Source of the DNA: CAYVTV01 sp964563105
GTDB lineage: Bacteria > Bacteroidota > Bacteroidia > Bacteroidales > GCA-2748055
Length of the DNA stretch: 64,000 nt
Assembly (NCBI GenBank): GCA_964563105.1
Contig: CAZLXM010000001.1
Location: forward strand, 1 to 64,000
Direction of reading: 5' to 3'
Positions 49,950 to 60,155 of this stretch are shown here, piece after piece. The notes under the pieces were generated by a model that had not been told where the DNA came from, searched no databases, and saw only the letters and a list, made by a program, of their open reading frames with translations. Positions within the stretch are counted from its first letter, which is position 1, and the number at the start of each line of letters is the position of its first letter. The translations under genes and the position numbers were made by a program.

Positions 49950-52900
49950 TTGGAGCACAACTCAACATACCAGTTTTTGCAAATGAACAATCTTGATGGT
50001 GATTACGAACTTAAAAGAGCAGGAAGGCTCATTGCAAAAAAAAGTATTGAGCTGATATCTGAACGACCGGTAAATCTTAATGAATGGAATAGTTTTTCAC
50101 TCGACTTGTCCGAACTTATCGATTCTGAGCCGGGGGCAATTTACAGGGTGGAATTAAGTTTCAGACGAAAACATTCTTTGTTTGAATGTCCTGAAATGAA
50201 TACTATTTCTGAATCTGATGATTTTGATGATTTAAGGGTTATTGAAAAAGAAATGGCAATGAATGACTCGCCTTTCTATTATGGTTGGGAAGATTATGAT
50301 TATTTCAATTACGACTGGCACCGTCGTGAAGATCCCTGCAGTGATGCTTATTATGCGTTTGATAACAAAGTTGGACGAAATGTCCTTGCATCCAATTTTG
50401 GGATTATTGCTAAATATGGAAATGATAAATCAATACTTTTTGCGGTAACGGATCTTCTTACAACTGACCCGTTACAAAACGTAAAACTGGATATTTATAA
50501 TTTTCAGCAAAAGTTAATAACCTCCCTCATTACGGATAAAAATGGTATTGCCGGGACAATCCTGGAAAGCCCGCCCTTTTTCCTAATCGCTTCTAAAGAG
50601 AAACAAAGAGGATATCTGCGTCTTGATCAGGGTTCTTCTCTTTCCCTTAGCCGTTTCGATATCACAGGAACAAGCGTAAATAATGGCATTAAAGGTTTTA
50701 TTTATGGAGAAAGAGGGGTGTGGAGACCGGGGGACACTTTATTTATAACATTTATCCTGGAGGATAAAGACATGCATTTGCCTGAAAACCATCCTGTTAC
50801 TCTTGAATGGTTTGACCCTCACGGGAAACGGGTGTCAAAACATACTTCGATAAACGGTCTTAATGGTTTCTATAATTTTAAAATAGCCACTAAAGCGGAA
50901 GATCCCACAGGAAACTGGAATGCAAAGGTTTCTGCAGGTAACCTTATGTTTAGCAAAAACTTTCGTATTGAGACAATAAAACCTAACCGTCTGAAAATTA
51001 ATCTCAATTTTGATGCTGATGAACTACGGTCTGACAGAGCTTCTGTTTCAGCGGCCCTTTCCTCAAACTGGTTGCATGGTGCACCCGCTTCAAATCTTAA
51101 AGCTGCCGTATCAGTTAATTTTAAGAATATTAGCACATCCTTTCCAGGCTATTCCGACTATGTATTCACAGACCCTTCCCGTTCCTTTAAACCGGCAGAA
51201 CAGGAAATATTCCGGGGGAATCTTGATCAAAATGGTTTTATAACTTTTAGTACCGTATTTGATTTAAAAGGACAAAGCCCGGGAAAAGTAAATGCACTCT
51301 TTACCAGCCGTATTTTCGAAAAAGGAGGTGATTTCAGTACTGATCTCTATTCTATACCTTATTCCCCCTATTCTTTTTATACGGGTTTAAAAATACCGGC
51401 TGCTGTGCATGATGACATGCTGTTAACGGATACTTTATATAATTTTGAAATTGTTACACTGGATGAGGATGCTTCCCCTGTGGACAGGAAAAATCTTCAG
51501 GTACTTATCTATAAACTGGACTGGAAATGGTGGTGGCATGCCGGAGATGAAAATCTGGCTTCATATATCGGAAGCTCATATTATAAACCGGTATTTGAAA
51601 AAAAATTAAATACAGTGAAAGGTAAGGCATTATTTAGCTTTGGAGTTGAAACTCCCGGTTGGGGGAGATTCTTTATCAGAGTTTATGACCCGGAAGGAAA
51701 ACATTCTACAGGAAAAATTGTGTATTTTGATTATCCCGGGTGGGCCGGAAGGAGTGACAGGGAGGATCCTTCCGCTGCATCAATGCTTTCTTTCAGTGCT
51801 TCCAAAACTAAATATGCACCCGGTGAAACAGCTCAGATTACTGTACCTTCAGGTGAAAAAGGAAGGATTTTTTTAAGTATTGAAAATGGGACCAGAGTAT
51901 TACAGCACCATTGGATTAAAACCTCAGGGGCTGAAACAACTTTTAGCTTTAAAGTTACAAAAGAAATGTCACCTAATATATTTGTGAATATTTCATTAAT
52001 TCAGCCTCATAACCAGTCTGTTAATGATTTACCTGTGCGTATGTACGGAGTAATACCCATAATGGTTGAAGACAACGACACCCGACTTAATCCTGTTTTG
52101 AAACTTCCTGAAGTTTTGAAACCTTTATCCGAAGCTGAAATTACAGTTTCAGAAAAATCGGGTAAAGAAATGACCTATACTTTGGCTGTGGTAGATGAAG
52201 GATTATTGGACCTTACACGATATAAAACTCCGGATCCCTGGAATACTTTTTATGCCAGAGAAGCTCTTGGTGTAAATTCTTTCGATTTATATGACCATGT
52301 CCTTGGCGCATTTGGAGGGCGTATTGATGGAATATTCAGTATAGGCGGGGATGAGGGGGCAACGGTTCAACAGCAGGAAGGAAGGGCAAAAAGATTCCCT
52401 CCGGTAGTAAGATACTTAGGGCCCTTTCATCTTCCTGCAGGAAAAACACAAAAGCATAAAATTAATATACCAAACTATGCAGGTTCATTGAAAACTATGA
52501 TTGTAGCAGGAAATAAGGGAGCATATGGATCAGATGAAAAATCAACACCTGTCAGAAACCCTCTAATGATATTAAGCACTCTTCCCTCAGTTCTGCGTCC
52601 TTCTGAAACTATTGCGCTCCCTGTAAGTGTTTTTGCAATGGAAGACAGAATAAATGAAGTGGGCCTCTTACTGGAACATAGCAATAATTTCACCTCAGCT
52701 AAGCTAAAGCAAAAAGTGAAATTTTCGGGGACAGGTGAAAAAACTGTGGATTTTATATTGAATACTACTGAGCTGAACGGGAGGGGAAATATCAAAATCA
52801 CTGCTGTTTCGGGAAATGAACGTGCAATAAATGAAACGGAAATTGATATACAGTCAGCTAATTCGAAAGTCAGTAATTTTATTTATGGAGTTGTTGAGCC

Positions 52901-54428
52901 GGGAAAAACATGGATGGGCAATTTTGATCTCCCGGGAATGAAGGGTACTAATACCGGCATATTGGAAGTATCTGCCCTCCAGCCGGTTGACTTCGGGCGA
53001 CGGCTCGCTTTTCTTAATACATACACTTATGACTGTGCCGAACAAATTATATCAGCTACATTTCCTCAGTTATACCTGGCAGATGTTATGGAGATGAACG
53101 AAAAAAAGATGGCCTTGATCAAAAATAACATTGAAATGGCTATACAAAAATTAGGCTATATGCAGTTATCAGGGGGCGGAATTGGAAACCGGCCTGATAC
53201 CGGCCATGAAAATGAGTGGATAACTAGTTATGCCGGACACTTTTTACTTGAAGCAAAAAAGAAGGGATATCTAATACCGCCAAACTTTTTAAATAATTGG
53301 CTCCGTTTTCAAAAACAAGCTGCAAAAAGCTGGACTGGCTCCGTAAATATGAACCAGTTTGAAAAATCATCCTCCGAACTTTCTCAGGCATACAGACTCT
53401 TTACCCTGGCCCTTGCAGGAGGACCTGAAACAGGTGCAATGAACAGACTGAGAGAAAAGCCAAATATAAACTCAATTGCAGCCTGGAGGCTCGCAGCAGC
53501 TTATGCATTAGCCGGACAAACAGAATCAGCACGGAAAATAGCAGAAAAGATTGGAACAGACCTGATAACTTATCCGGATCCGGGAATAACCTTTGGTTCT
53601 GTCCTCAGGGATATGGCAATTATCCTCGAATCAATGATACTAATCGGAGAAAGGGAAAAATCAGTGCCTTTGTTACAGGAAATATCGAAAATGTTAAGTA
53701 GTGATTCCTGGTATAGTACGCATTCAATAGCGAATGCACTTATCGCTGTATCTGCATTTGCAGGAGGAATAAAAACAACGGACGAATTAAAATATGAATA
53801 TGTTATTGATAATGAGCAATTAAAATATGCTGCTTCTAAGGCTTCATATTCTACTGTTGAGCATTTTTTTAAACACGACGGACCAGGTTCTGTAAAAGTT
53901 AACAATAAAGGAAATGGTTTACTCTATATTAGATTTATTGTTTCCGGGGCCCCCGTTCATGGAAAAGAAAAAACTTATTCCTCAAACCTGGCCCTTTCAG
54001 TGAGATACCTTGATATGTCAGGTAATAATCTTAATATTTCTAAACTAGGGCAAGGCACTGATTTTATTGCCCTTGTAACCGTATATAATCCCGGAAACCT
54101 TGGAAATTACCGTGATATGGCCCTTACACAGATATTCCCTTCAGGCTGGGAAATACAAAATATCCGGTTATTTGAATCAGATCCGGGAAAATATAGTATA
54201 CCTGAATATCAGGATATTAGAGATGACAGAGTTATTACTTATTTCAATATTGATAGGGGCAAAAGAGAGCATTTTGCTGTTAAGCTTAATGCTGCATATA
54301 AAGGGAAATTCTATCTTCCGGCAACATACTGCGAAGCAATGTACAGGCCAGATATAAATGCACTGGAAGAAGGACGTGAAGTTGAAGTGGTCGAAGCAGG
54401 CCAGGCCGGTCCAATATTGCCGGATTAG
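49950..54428 (+). CDS. Alpha-2-macroglobulin-like protein, main part with thioester motif
   Basis: This 1,492-codon frame continues the gene broken at 49929. It opens with Gln-Phe-Leu-Gln-Met-Asn, then MG domains, the Gly-Phe-Ile-Tyr-Gly-Glu-Arg-Gly-Val-Trp-Arg-Pro-Gly-Asp motif near 255 that marks bacterial alpha-2-macroglobulins, an alpha-2-macroglobulin core near 750-900, and a helical thioester domain. The thioester motif reads Tyr-Asp-Cys-Ala-Glu-Gln near residue 1,030, so the Cys-x-Glu-Gln needed for the reactive bond is present. It should trap proteases covalently and protect the envelope, working with PBP1C encoded 41 bases later. The apparent TTG start is an artefact of the gap; the first in-frame ATG is at 49983. 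Confidence 0.9.
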   Translation: MEHNSTYQFLQMNNLDGDYELKRAGRLIAKKSIELISERPVNLNEWNSFSLDLSELIDSEPGAIYRVELSFRRKHSLFECPEMNTISESDDFDDLRVIEKEMAMNDSPFYYGWEDYDYFNYDWHRREDPCSDAYYAFDNKVGRNVLASNFGIIAKYGNDKSILFAVTDLLTTDPLQNVKLDIYNFQQKLITSLITDKNGIAGTILESPPFFLIASKEKQRGYLRLDQGSSLSLSRFDITGTSVNNGIKGFIYGERGVWRPGDTLFITFILEDKDMHLPENHPVTLEWFDPHGKRVSKHTSINGLNGFYNFKIATKAEDPTGNWNAKVSAGNLMFSKNFRIETIKPNRLKINLNFDADELRSDRASVSAALSSNWLHGAPASNLKAAVSVNFKNISTSFPGYSDYVFTDPSRSFKPAEQEIFRGNLDQNGFITFSTVFDLKGQSPGKVNALFTSRIFEKGGDFSTDLYSIPYSPYSFYTGLKIPAAVHDDMLLTDTLYNFEIVTLDEDASPVDRKNLQVLIYKLDWKWWWHAGDENLASYIGSSYYKPVFEKKLNTVKGKALFSFGVETPGWGRFFIRVYDPEGKHSTGKIVYFDYPGWAGRSDREDPSAASMLSFSASKTKYAPGETAQITVPSGEKGRIFLSIENGTRVLQHHWIKTSGAETTFSFKVTKEMSPNIFVNISLIQPHNQSVNDLPVRMYGVIPIMVEDNDTRLNPVLKLPEVLKPLSEAEITVSEKSGKEMTYTLAVVDEGLLDLTRYKTPDPWNTFYAREALGVNSFDLYDHVLGAFGGRIDGIFSIGGDEGATVQQQEGRAKRFPPVVRYLGPFHLPAGKTQKHKINIPNYAGSLKTMIVAGNKGAYGSDEKSTPVRNPLMILSTLPSVLRPSETIALPVSVFAMEDRINEVGLLLEHSNNFTSAKLKQKVKFSGTGEKTVDFILNTTELNGRGNIKITAVSGNERAINETEIDIQSANSKVSNFIYGVVEPGKTWMGNFDLPGMKGTNTGILEVSALQPVDFGRRLAFLNTYTYDCAEQIISATFPQLYLADVMEMNEKKMALIKNNIEMAIQKLGYMQLSGGGIGNRPDTGHENEWITSYAGHFLLEAKKKGYLIPPNFLNNWLRFQKQAAKSWTGSVNMNQFEKSSSELSQAYRLFTLALAGGPETGAMNRLREKPNINSIAAWRLAAAYALAGQTESARKIAEKIGTDLITYPDPGITFGSVLRDMAIILESMILIGEREKSVPLLQEISKMLSSDSWYSTHSIANALIAVSAFAGGIKTTDELKYEYVIDNEQLKYAASKASYSTVEHFFKHDGPGSVKVNNKGNGLLYIRFIVSGAPVHGKEKTYSSNLALSVRYLDMSGNNLNISKLGQGTDFIALVTVYNPGNLGNYRDMALTQIFPSGWEIQNIRLFESDPGKYSIPEYQDIRDDRVITYFNIDRGKREHFAVKLNAAYKGKFYLPATYCEAMYRPDINALEEGREVEVVEAGQAGPILPD

Positions 54429-54469
54429 ATAACTTTGTATGAAGATTAAAATCCGATTGCAGACTTCTA

Positions 54470-56820
54470 ATGTCTAAAACAAAGAAATATACCATCCTTA
54501 TCAGTATTTTACTTTTATCTGCATTGCTGATATTTTTTTCTTTACCGTCTAAGCTTTTTCAGGATCCTGCCTCTACAGTAATTACTTCATCAGAGAGCTC
54601 CTGGGTGCAAAGATTGCATCTGATGGTCAATGGAGGTTCCCCGTCCTTGACAGTGTGCCTGAAAAATTTAAAGCTGCTCTTTTACTTTTTGAAGACCGGT
54701 ATTTTTATAAACATCCCGGGATAAATCCACTTTCGCTTATAAGAGCTTTGTCTTCAAATATTAAAGCAGGTCGTATAGTACGGGGTGGCAGCACTATTAC
54801 AATGCAAACAATCCGTATATCCCGCAAAAACAGGAAAAGAACAGTATGGGAGAAATTGCTTGAAATATACCTGGCAATCGGGTTGGAATTAAAATATTCA
54901 AAAAATGAAATTCTCAAAATGTATGCTTCCAATGCCCCCTTTGGAGGAAATGTAATAGGACTTGAAGCAGCAGCATGGAGATATTTTAATTGTGGCCCCT
55001 GGGCCCTTTCGTGGGCAGAATCGGCTGCCCTTGCCGTATTACCTAATTCACCGGCACTTGTTCATCCTGGAAAGAACAGGGAACTCCTGGAAAAAAAGAG
55101 AAATAAGCTCCTGATAAAACTGCTGGGACACGGGTTTATTGACAGCCTGACTTATGAATTGTCCCTTACAGAGCCTGTTCCCCGCCAACCTTCTGTATTG
55201 CCATCGTATACACCCCATTTACTGGAAAAAGCAAATATGCTTTATCCCGGATTAAAAATCCGGACTACAATAAATATTAAACTTCAGGAACGGGTAAATC
55301 AAATTGTTGATAATAATAAAAATAAAATTTATGGAAATCATATCCATAATTTAGCCTGCCTGATTATTGATAATAAAACAGGCCATATTCTTGCTTATAC
55401 CGGAAATATCAGAAATAATATGCATCCTGAATATGGCGGGGATAATGATATGCCGGTAGTTCCCAGAAGTACCGGAAGTATTATGAAGCCCTTTCTGTTT
55501 GCCTTTATGCTTGACAGGGGCCTTATTTTACCCGGAACCCTTGTCCCTGACATACCAACCAGGTATCAGGATTTTAGCCCGAAAAATTATGATCGGGGGT
55601 ATGATGGAGTTGTTCCTGCTAAAAGAGCACTGGAACGTTCATTAAATATTCCGGCAGTCAGGATGCTGAAAGATTACGGAGTGGACCGTTTTTATAAGGA
55701 TCTCCGTCGTTTAGGCATAAACTCAATCTCCCGGGGTTCTGAACATTATGGTTTAAGCCTTATACTTGGCGGAGCAGAAGCCAGTCTGCTTGAAATTGCA
55801 GGGGCTTACAGCAGTATGGCAAGAGTATTGAATAATTATACCCGGTCAAACAGTAAATATTTCAGTGCCGATTATCGTAAACCTTCATGGATCCCTGATA
55901 AAAATGATAATTCAGATAATTCTCCTGATGAACATGGAATTCTGGGTGCAGGCGCTATATTTCTTACTTTTAAATCCTTACTCGAAGTTAACCGTCCGGA
56001 GTCTGAAACGGGATGGGAGAGCTTCCATTCATCCAGGATGATAGCCTGGAAAACCGGTACCAGCTTTGGCTTTAGAGATGCCTGGGCAGTGGGCGTCACA
56101 CCCGGTTTTGTAGTAGCTGTTTGGGCCGGAAATGCCAGTGGTGAGGGACGCCCCGGCCTTAGTGGTATTGAAATCGCATCCCCTGTGATGTTTGAAATAT
56201 ATAATGTCCTGCCTTCCGGTAAATGGTTTGACATACCTTTTGATGATCTTATAAAAGCAGATGTTTGTGCATTGAGCGGGCACAGGGCAGGGATAAATTG
56301 CCCGAAAAAAGATTCTGTCTATCTATGCCATGCCGGTTTAAACTCTTCTGTATGTCCATACCATAAAGTAATCCATCTTTCGGAAAATAATAATTACAGG
56401 GTTAATGCCGCCTGTTATGATCCGGTAAAGATCCGCCATATTCCATGGTTTATCCTGCCTCCGGTGCAGGAATACTATTACAGGTTCAAAGATCCTTCTT
56501 ATCGCCTTCTTCCGCCATTGATGAAAAATTGTACAGATGACATGGAAACTGAGTATATGCAATTTATATATCCGGAAAAAGGATCACTCGTTTATATACC
56601 ACTCGAAATTGAAGGAAACAGGGGAAGAATGATATGTGAGGCTGCCCATCGTTACGGAGAAAAATTGATATTCTGGCATCTTGATAATGAATATATTGGC
56701 AAGACGGGGCATATACATCAAATGCCTGTAATATCCGCCAAAGGAAAGCATCAACTTACCCTTATTGATGAGGATGGAAATCGTTTGTCTGTTAATTTTG
56801 AAGTACTTGACAAAAAATAA
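54470..56820 (+). CDS. pbpC: Penicillin-binding protein 1C, frameshifted near its N terminus
   Basis: Two overlapping frames together make one PbpC of about 783 residues. The first frame (from 54470) gives the signal-anchor helix. The family sequence Leu-Leu-Gly-Ala-Lys-Ile-Ala-Ser-Asp-Gly-Gln-Trp resumes in another frame after the AGAGAG at 54592-54597, implying a missing base or one extra AG. The rest is intact: GT51 motifs (Glu-Asp-Arg-Tyr-Phe-Tyr-Lys-His-Pro-Gly, Gly-Gly-Ser-Thr-Ile-Thr-Met-Gln), transpeptidase Ser-Thr-Gly-Ser-Ile-Met-Lys, Ser-Leu-Asn and Lys-Thr-Gly-Thr-Ser, and a BiPBP_C domain. It polymerises and crosslinks peptidoglycan at the inner membrane. The frameshift may be a sequencing error or a real lesion. 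Confidence 0.87.
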
Positions 56821-56913
56821 TTCCTTAAAACCAGGAATAAATATTATTCCGGAATTCTCATGGAATTTTTATACTTTTACGCCTGTTTTTTCATTTTAAT
56901 TAATTAAAGAAGA

Positions 56914-59900
56914 ATGCCAAAAAGGGAAGATATTCATAAGATACTGATCATCGGATCAGGTCCGATTATAATCGGACAGGCCTGTGAATTTGACTATTCC
57001 GGGACTCAGGCCTGCAAAGCACTGCGTTCACTGGGATATAAAATTGTATTGGTTAATTCCAATCCTGCAACAATAATGACTGATCCTGAAATGGCTGATT
57101 ATACCTATCTTGAGCCACTGAATGAATATGCGCTTACGGAGATCATTAAAAAAGAAAGGCCCGATGCCCTTCTTCCTAATCTTGGTGGTCAAACTGGTTT
57201 AAACTTATCTTCGCTCCTGGCAAAGAAAGGCATTCTTCAAAAATATAATGTTGAGCTTATTGGAGTTAATTTAGAGGCCATTGAAAGGGGGGAGGATCGT
57301 ACTGCTTTTAAAGAAACTATGAATTTGCTTGGTATAGATATGCCTGACAGTAAAACTGTAAACACAGTGGAAGATGCTGAAAAAACTGCCGAAGAACTTG
57401 GCTATCCCGTGGTTATCAGGCCGGCATATACAATGGGGGGAACTGGCGGAGGTCTTGTATACAACAAGGAAGAGTTACGCATTATAGCAGCAAGAGGTAT
57501 TGCTGCAAGCCTTGTTAATCAGATTTTGGTGGAAGAGTCTGTTCTTGGATGGGAAGAGCTTGAACTGGAAGTGGTAAGAGATTCAAAAAATCAAATGATT
57601 ACAGTTTGCATGATTGAAAATGTTGATGCTGTGGGTGTGCATACAGGAGATTCTTTTTGTATTGTCCCGATGCTTACAATAAGTTCTGAACTGCAGAAAA
57701 AACTTCAGGAATATGCATATCGGATAGTAGAAGCCATTGGGGTCATAGGGGGCACTAATGTCCAGTTTGCCCATGATCCTAAAACCGGAAGAATAGTAGT
57801 TATTGAAATAAATCCCAGGACATCACGTTCTTCAGCACTTGCATCCAAGGCAACAGGTTTCCCGATAGCATATGTTTCTTCTTTACTTGCAGGCGGACTG
57901 ACTCTGGACGAACTTCCTTACTGGCGTGAAGGAACACTGGATAAATATACTCCTTCAGGTGATTATGTGGTTGTAAAATTCGCAAAATGGGCTTTTGAAA
58001 AATTTGACGGCCTCGAGGATAAACTTGGAACTCAAATGCAGGCAGTGGGAGAGGTGATGAGCATAGGTAAAACTTATAAGGAAGCACTGCAAAAAGCAAT
58101 AAGGTCGCTTGAAACAGGACGTTATGGCCTTGGGCTCGTAAAAGAGTTTAAGAAAAAAAGCCTGGAAGAACTTATGGGCCTTTTAAAAGACCCCTCCAGT
58201 GAACGGCAATATATTATCTATGCTGCCTTAAAAAAAGGAGCTGATATACAACAACTATACGAGAAAACCTATATTAAACCATGGTTCCTTAATCAAATGA
58301 AAGAACTGGTGGAGCTTGAAGAAAAAATTATTTCTTTTAAAAATCACAAACTTCCGGATGAAGTACTTATTCAGGCAAAGAAAGAAGGCTTTTCAGATAA
58401 ATATATTGGTCAACTGCTGGAAATACCGGAGAAATTAATCCGTGATAAACGTATTTCACTTGGAATAAATCAGGCATGGGAGGCTATTCCTGTCAGCGGT
58501 GTGGAAAATGCTGCTTATTACTATTCCACATATAATGCTGAAGATAAAGTTAAAGTCAGCAACAAAAAGAAAATAATGGTCCTTGGTGGTGGCCCAAATA
58601 GAATAGGGCAGGGGATTGAGTTTGATTATTGCTGTGTTCATGCGGCTTTTGAAATAAGAGATGNNNNNNNNNNCGGTTATGAATCAATAATGGTTAATTG
58701 TAATCCTGAAACTGTATCAACAGACTTTGATACTTCTGATAAATTATATTTCGAACCACTTACTGTTGAAGATGTATTAAGTATATACGAAAAGGAGAAA
58801 CCTGAAGGTGTTATTGTACAGTTTGGTGGCCAAACGCCTCTGAATATAGCAAATGAACTGGCTGAAAATGGTGTCAAAATCCTTGGAACAAGTCCTGAAA
58901 CTATTGATTTAGCCGAAGATCGGGATCATTTTCGCCATCTTATGGAAAAACTGGAAATTCCACAACCCGAATCAGGTATGGCCAGTAATCTGGAAGAAGC
59001 CCTTGAAATTGCCTTGCGGATTGGATATCCCTTAATGGTCCGTCCTTCTTATGTCTTGGGAGGGCGTGGTATGAAAATAGTTCAGGATGAAGATATGCTT
59101 AAACAATATGTGGCATTAGCTGTAGACGTTTCACCGGACAGGCCTTTGTTAATAGATAAATTCCTTGAAGATGCAATAGAGGCGGAAGCCGATGCTATGG
59201 CTGATGGTGAAGTTGCATTTGTGCCGGCAGTTATGCAACATATTGAGTATGCAGGAATACATTCAGGAGATTCAGCCTGTGTAATTCCTCCTGTAATTAT
59301 TGAAAAGGTTCATCTGAAAACAATATATGATTATACACGGAAAATAGCTGTAGAACTTAAAGTGATAGGTTTACTGAATATTCAATATGCCATTTACAAT
59401 AATACAGTTTATATCCTGGAAGCAAATCCAAGGGCATCACGCACTGTGCCCCTTGTGTCTAAAATATGTAATATATCAATGGCAAAAATAGCGACCCGGC
59501 TTGTGCTTGGCGAAAAATTACCCGTCTTTAATCTTAAAAATCAAAAAATTAAACATTTCGGGGTTAAAGAAGCTGTATTCCCTTTTAATATGTTTCCAAA
59601 TGTTGACCCGGTGCTTGGCCCGGAAATGAGGTCCACAGGAGAAGTCCTTGGATTGGCCGATTCTTTTGGACTGGCTTTCTTTAAATCACAGGAAGCAACC
59701 AAAGTCTCCCTGCCCGTAAAAGGTAATGTATTAATTACCATAGCCGACAGAGATAAAAATTATATTCTTGAAGCTGCTCAAAATTTTATTAATATGGGCT
59801 TTAATATCCTGGCAACTGGTGGTACAAAAAAATTCCTTGAAACACATGGGATTAAATCACAAGCTATTAATAAAATTTATGAAGGCAGGCCAAATATAGT

Positions 59901-60123
59901 TGATGCAATAAAAAACCACGAAATCGATCTGGTTGTTAATACTCCGGCTGGTAAGATGAGTGAATATGATGATTCATATATCCGTAAAAATGCCATCCGA
60001 TACGGAATCCCCTATATAACCACAACTGCTGCAGCTTTAGCTGCCACAACCGGTATAAAAGAGCGAAAAAATGGCGAATATAAGGTCAAATCTTTGCAGG
60101 AATATCATGATGAAATTGAATGA
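56914..60123 (+). CDS. carB: Carbamoyl-phosphate synthase large subunit (one assembly gap)
   Basis: The 1,069 residues have the two homologous ATP-grasp halves. The N-terminal half opens Ile-Gly-Ser-Gly-Pro-Ile-Ile-Ile-Gly-Gln-Ala-Cys-Glu-Phe-Asp-Tyr-Ser-Gly, and the second half Leu-Gly-Gly-Gly-Pro-Asn-Arg-Ile-Gly-Gln-Gly-Ile-Glu-Phe-Asp-Tyr near 553. A regulatory MGS-like domain ends the protein. It makes carbamoyl phosphate from bicarbonate, ammonia and ATP for arginine and pyrimidine synthesis. Ten Ns at 58664-58673 fall in frame after Glu-Ile-Arg-Asp, where the family normally has one residue before Gly-Tyr-Glu; a single missing base would restore Asp-Ala-Gly-Tyr. The small subunit carA is not in the window. 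Confidence 0.97.
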   Translation: MPKREDIHKILIIGSGPIIIGQACEFDYSGTQACKALRSLGYKIVLVNSNPATIMTDPEMADYTYLEPLNEYALTEIIKKERPDALLPNLGGQTGLNLSSLLAKKGILQKYNVELIGVNLEAIERGEDRTAFKETMNLLGIDMPDSKTVNTVEDAEKTAEELGYPVVIRPAYTMGGTGGGLVYNKEELRIIAARGIAASLVNQILVEESVLGWEELELEVVRDSKNQMITVCMIENVDAVGVHTGDSFCIVPMLTISSELQKKLQEYAYRIVEAIGVIGGTNVQFAHDPKTGRIVVIEINPRTSRSSALASKATGFPIAYVSSLLAGGLTLDELPYWREGTLDKYTPSGDYVVVKFAKWAFEKFDGLEDKLGTQMQAVGEVMSIGKTYKEALQKAIRSLETGRYGLGLVKEFKKKSLEELMGLLKDPSSERQYIIYAALKKGADIQQLYEKTYIKPWFLNQMKELVELEEKIISFKNHKLPDEVLIQAKKEGFSDKYIGQLLEIPEKLIRDKRISLGINQAWEAIPVSGVENAAYYYSTYNAEDKVKVSNKKKIMVLGGGPNRIGQGIEFDYCCVHAAFEIRDXXXXGYESIMVNCNPETVSTDFDTSDKLYFEPLTVEDVLSIYEKEKPEGVIVQFGGQTPLNIANELAENGVKILGTSPETIDLAEDRDHFRHLMEKLEIPQPESGMASNLEEALEIALRIGYPLMVRPSYVLGGRGMKIVQDEDMLKQYVALAVDVSPDRPLLIDKFLEDAIEAEADAMADGEVAFVPAVMQHIEYAGIHSGDSACVIPPVIIEKVHLKTIYDYTRKIAVELKVIGLLNIQYAIYNNTVYILEANPRASRTVPLVSKICNISMAKIATRLVLGEKLPVFNLKNQKIKHFGVKEAVFPFNMFPNVDPVLGPEMRSTGEVLGLADSFGLAFFKSQEATKVSLPVKGNVLITIADRDKNYILEAAQNFINMGFNILATGGTKKFLETHGIKSQAINKIYEGRPNIVDAIKNHEIDLVVNTPAGKMSEYDDSYIRKNAIRYGIPYITTTAAALAATTGIKERKNGEYKVKSLQEYHDEIE
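58664..58673. other. Assembly gap (10 N) inside carB
   Basis: Ten Ns that by alignment probably replace only one base, since GATG before and CGGTTAT after would join as GAT-GCC-GGT-TAT. Confidence 0.95.
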
Positions 60124-60155
60124 GAACAATTTGATAATAACATTTAATTTGTCTT

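Noticed and set aside
56834..56850. Terminator after pbpC
   Set aside because: The hairpin has only a 6-bp AT-rich stem and no T run follows.
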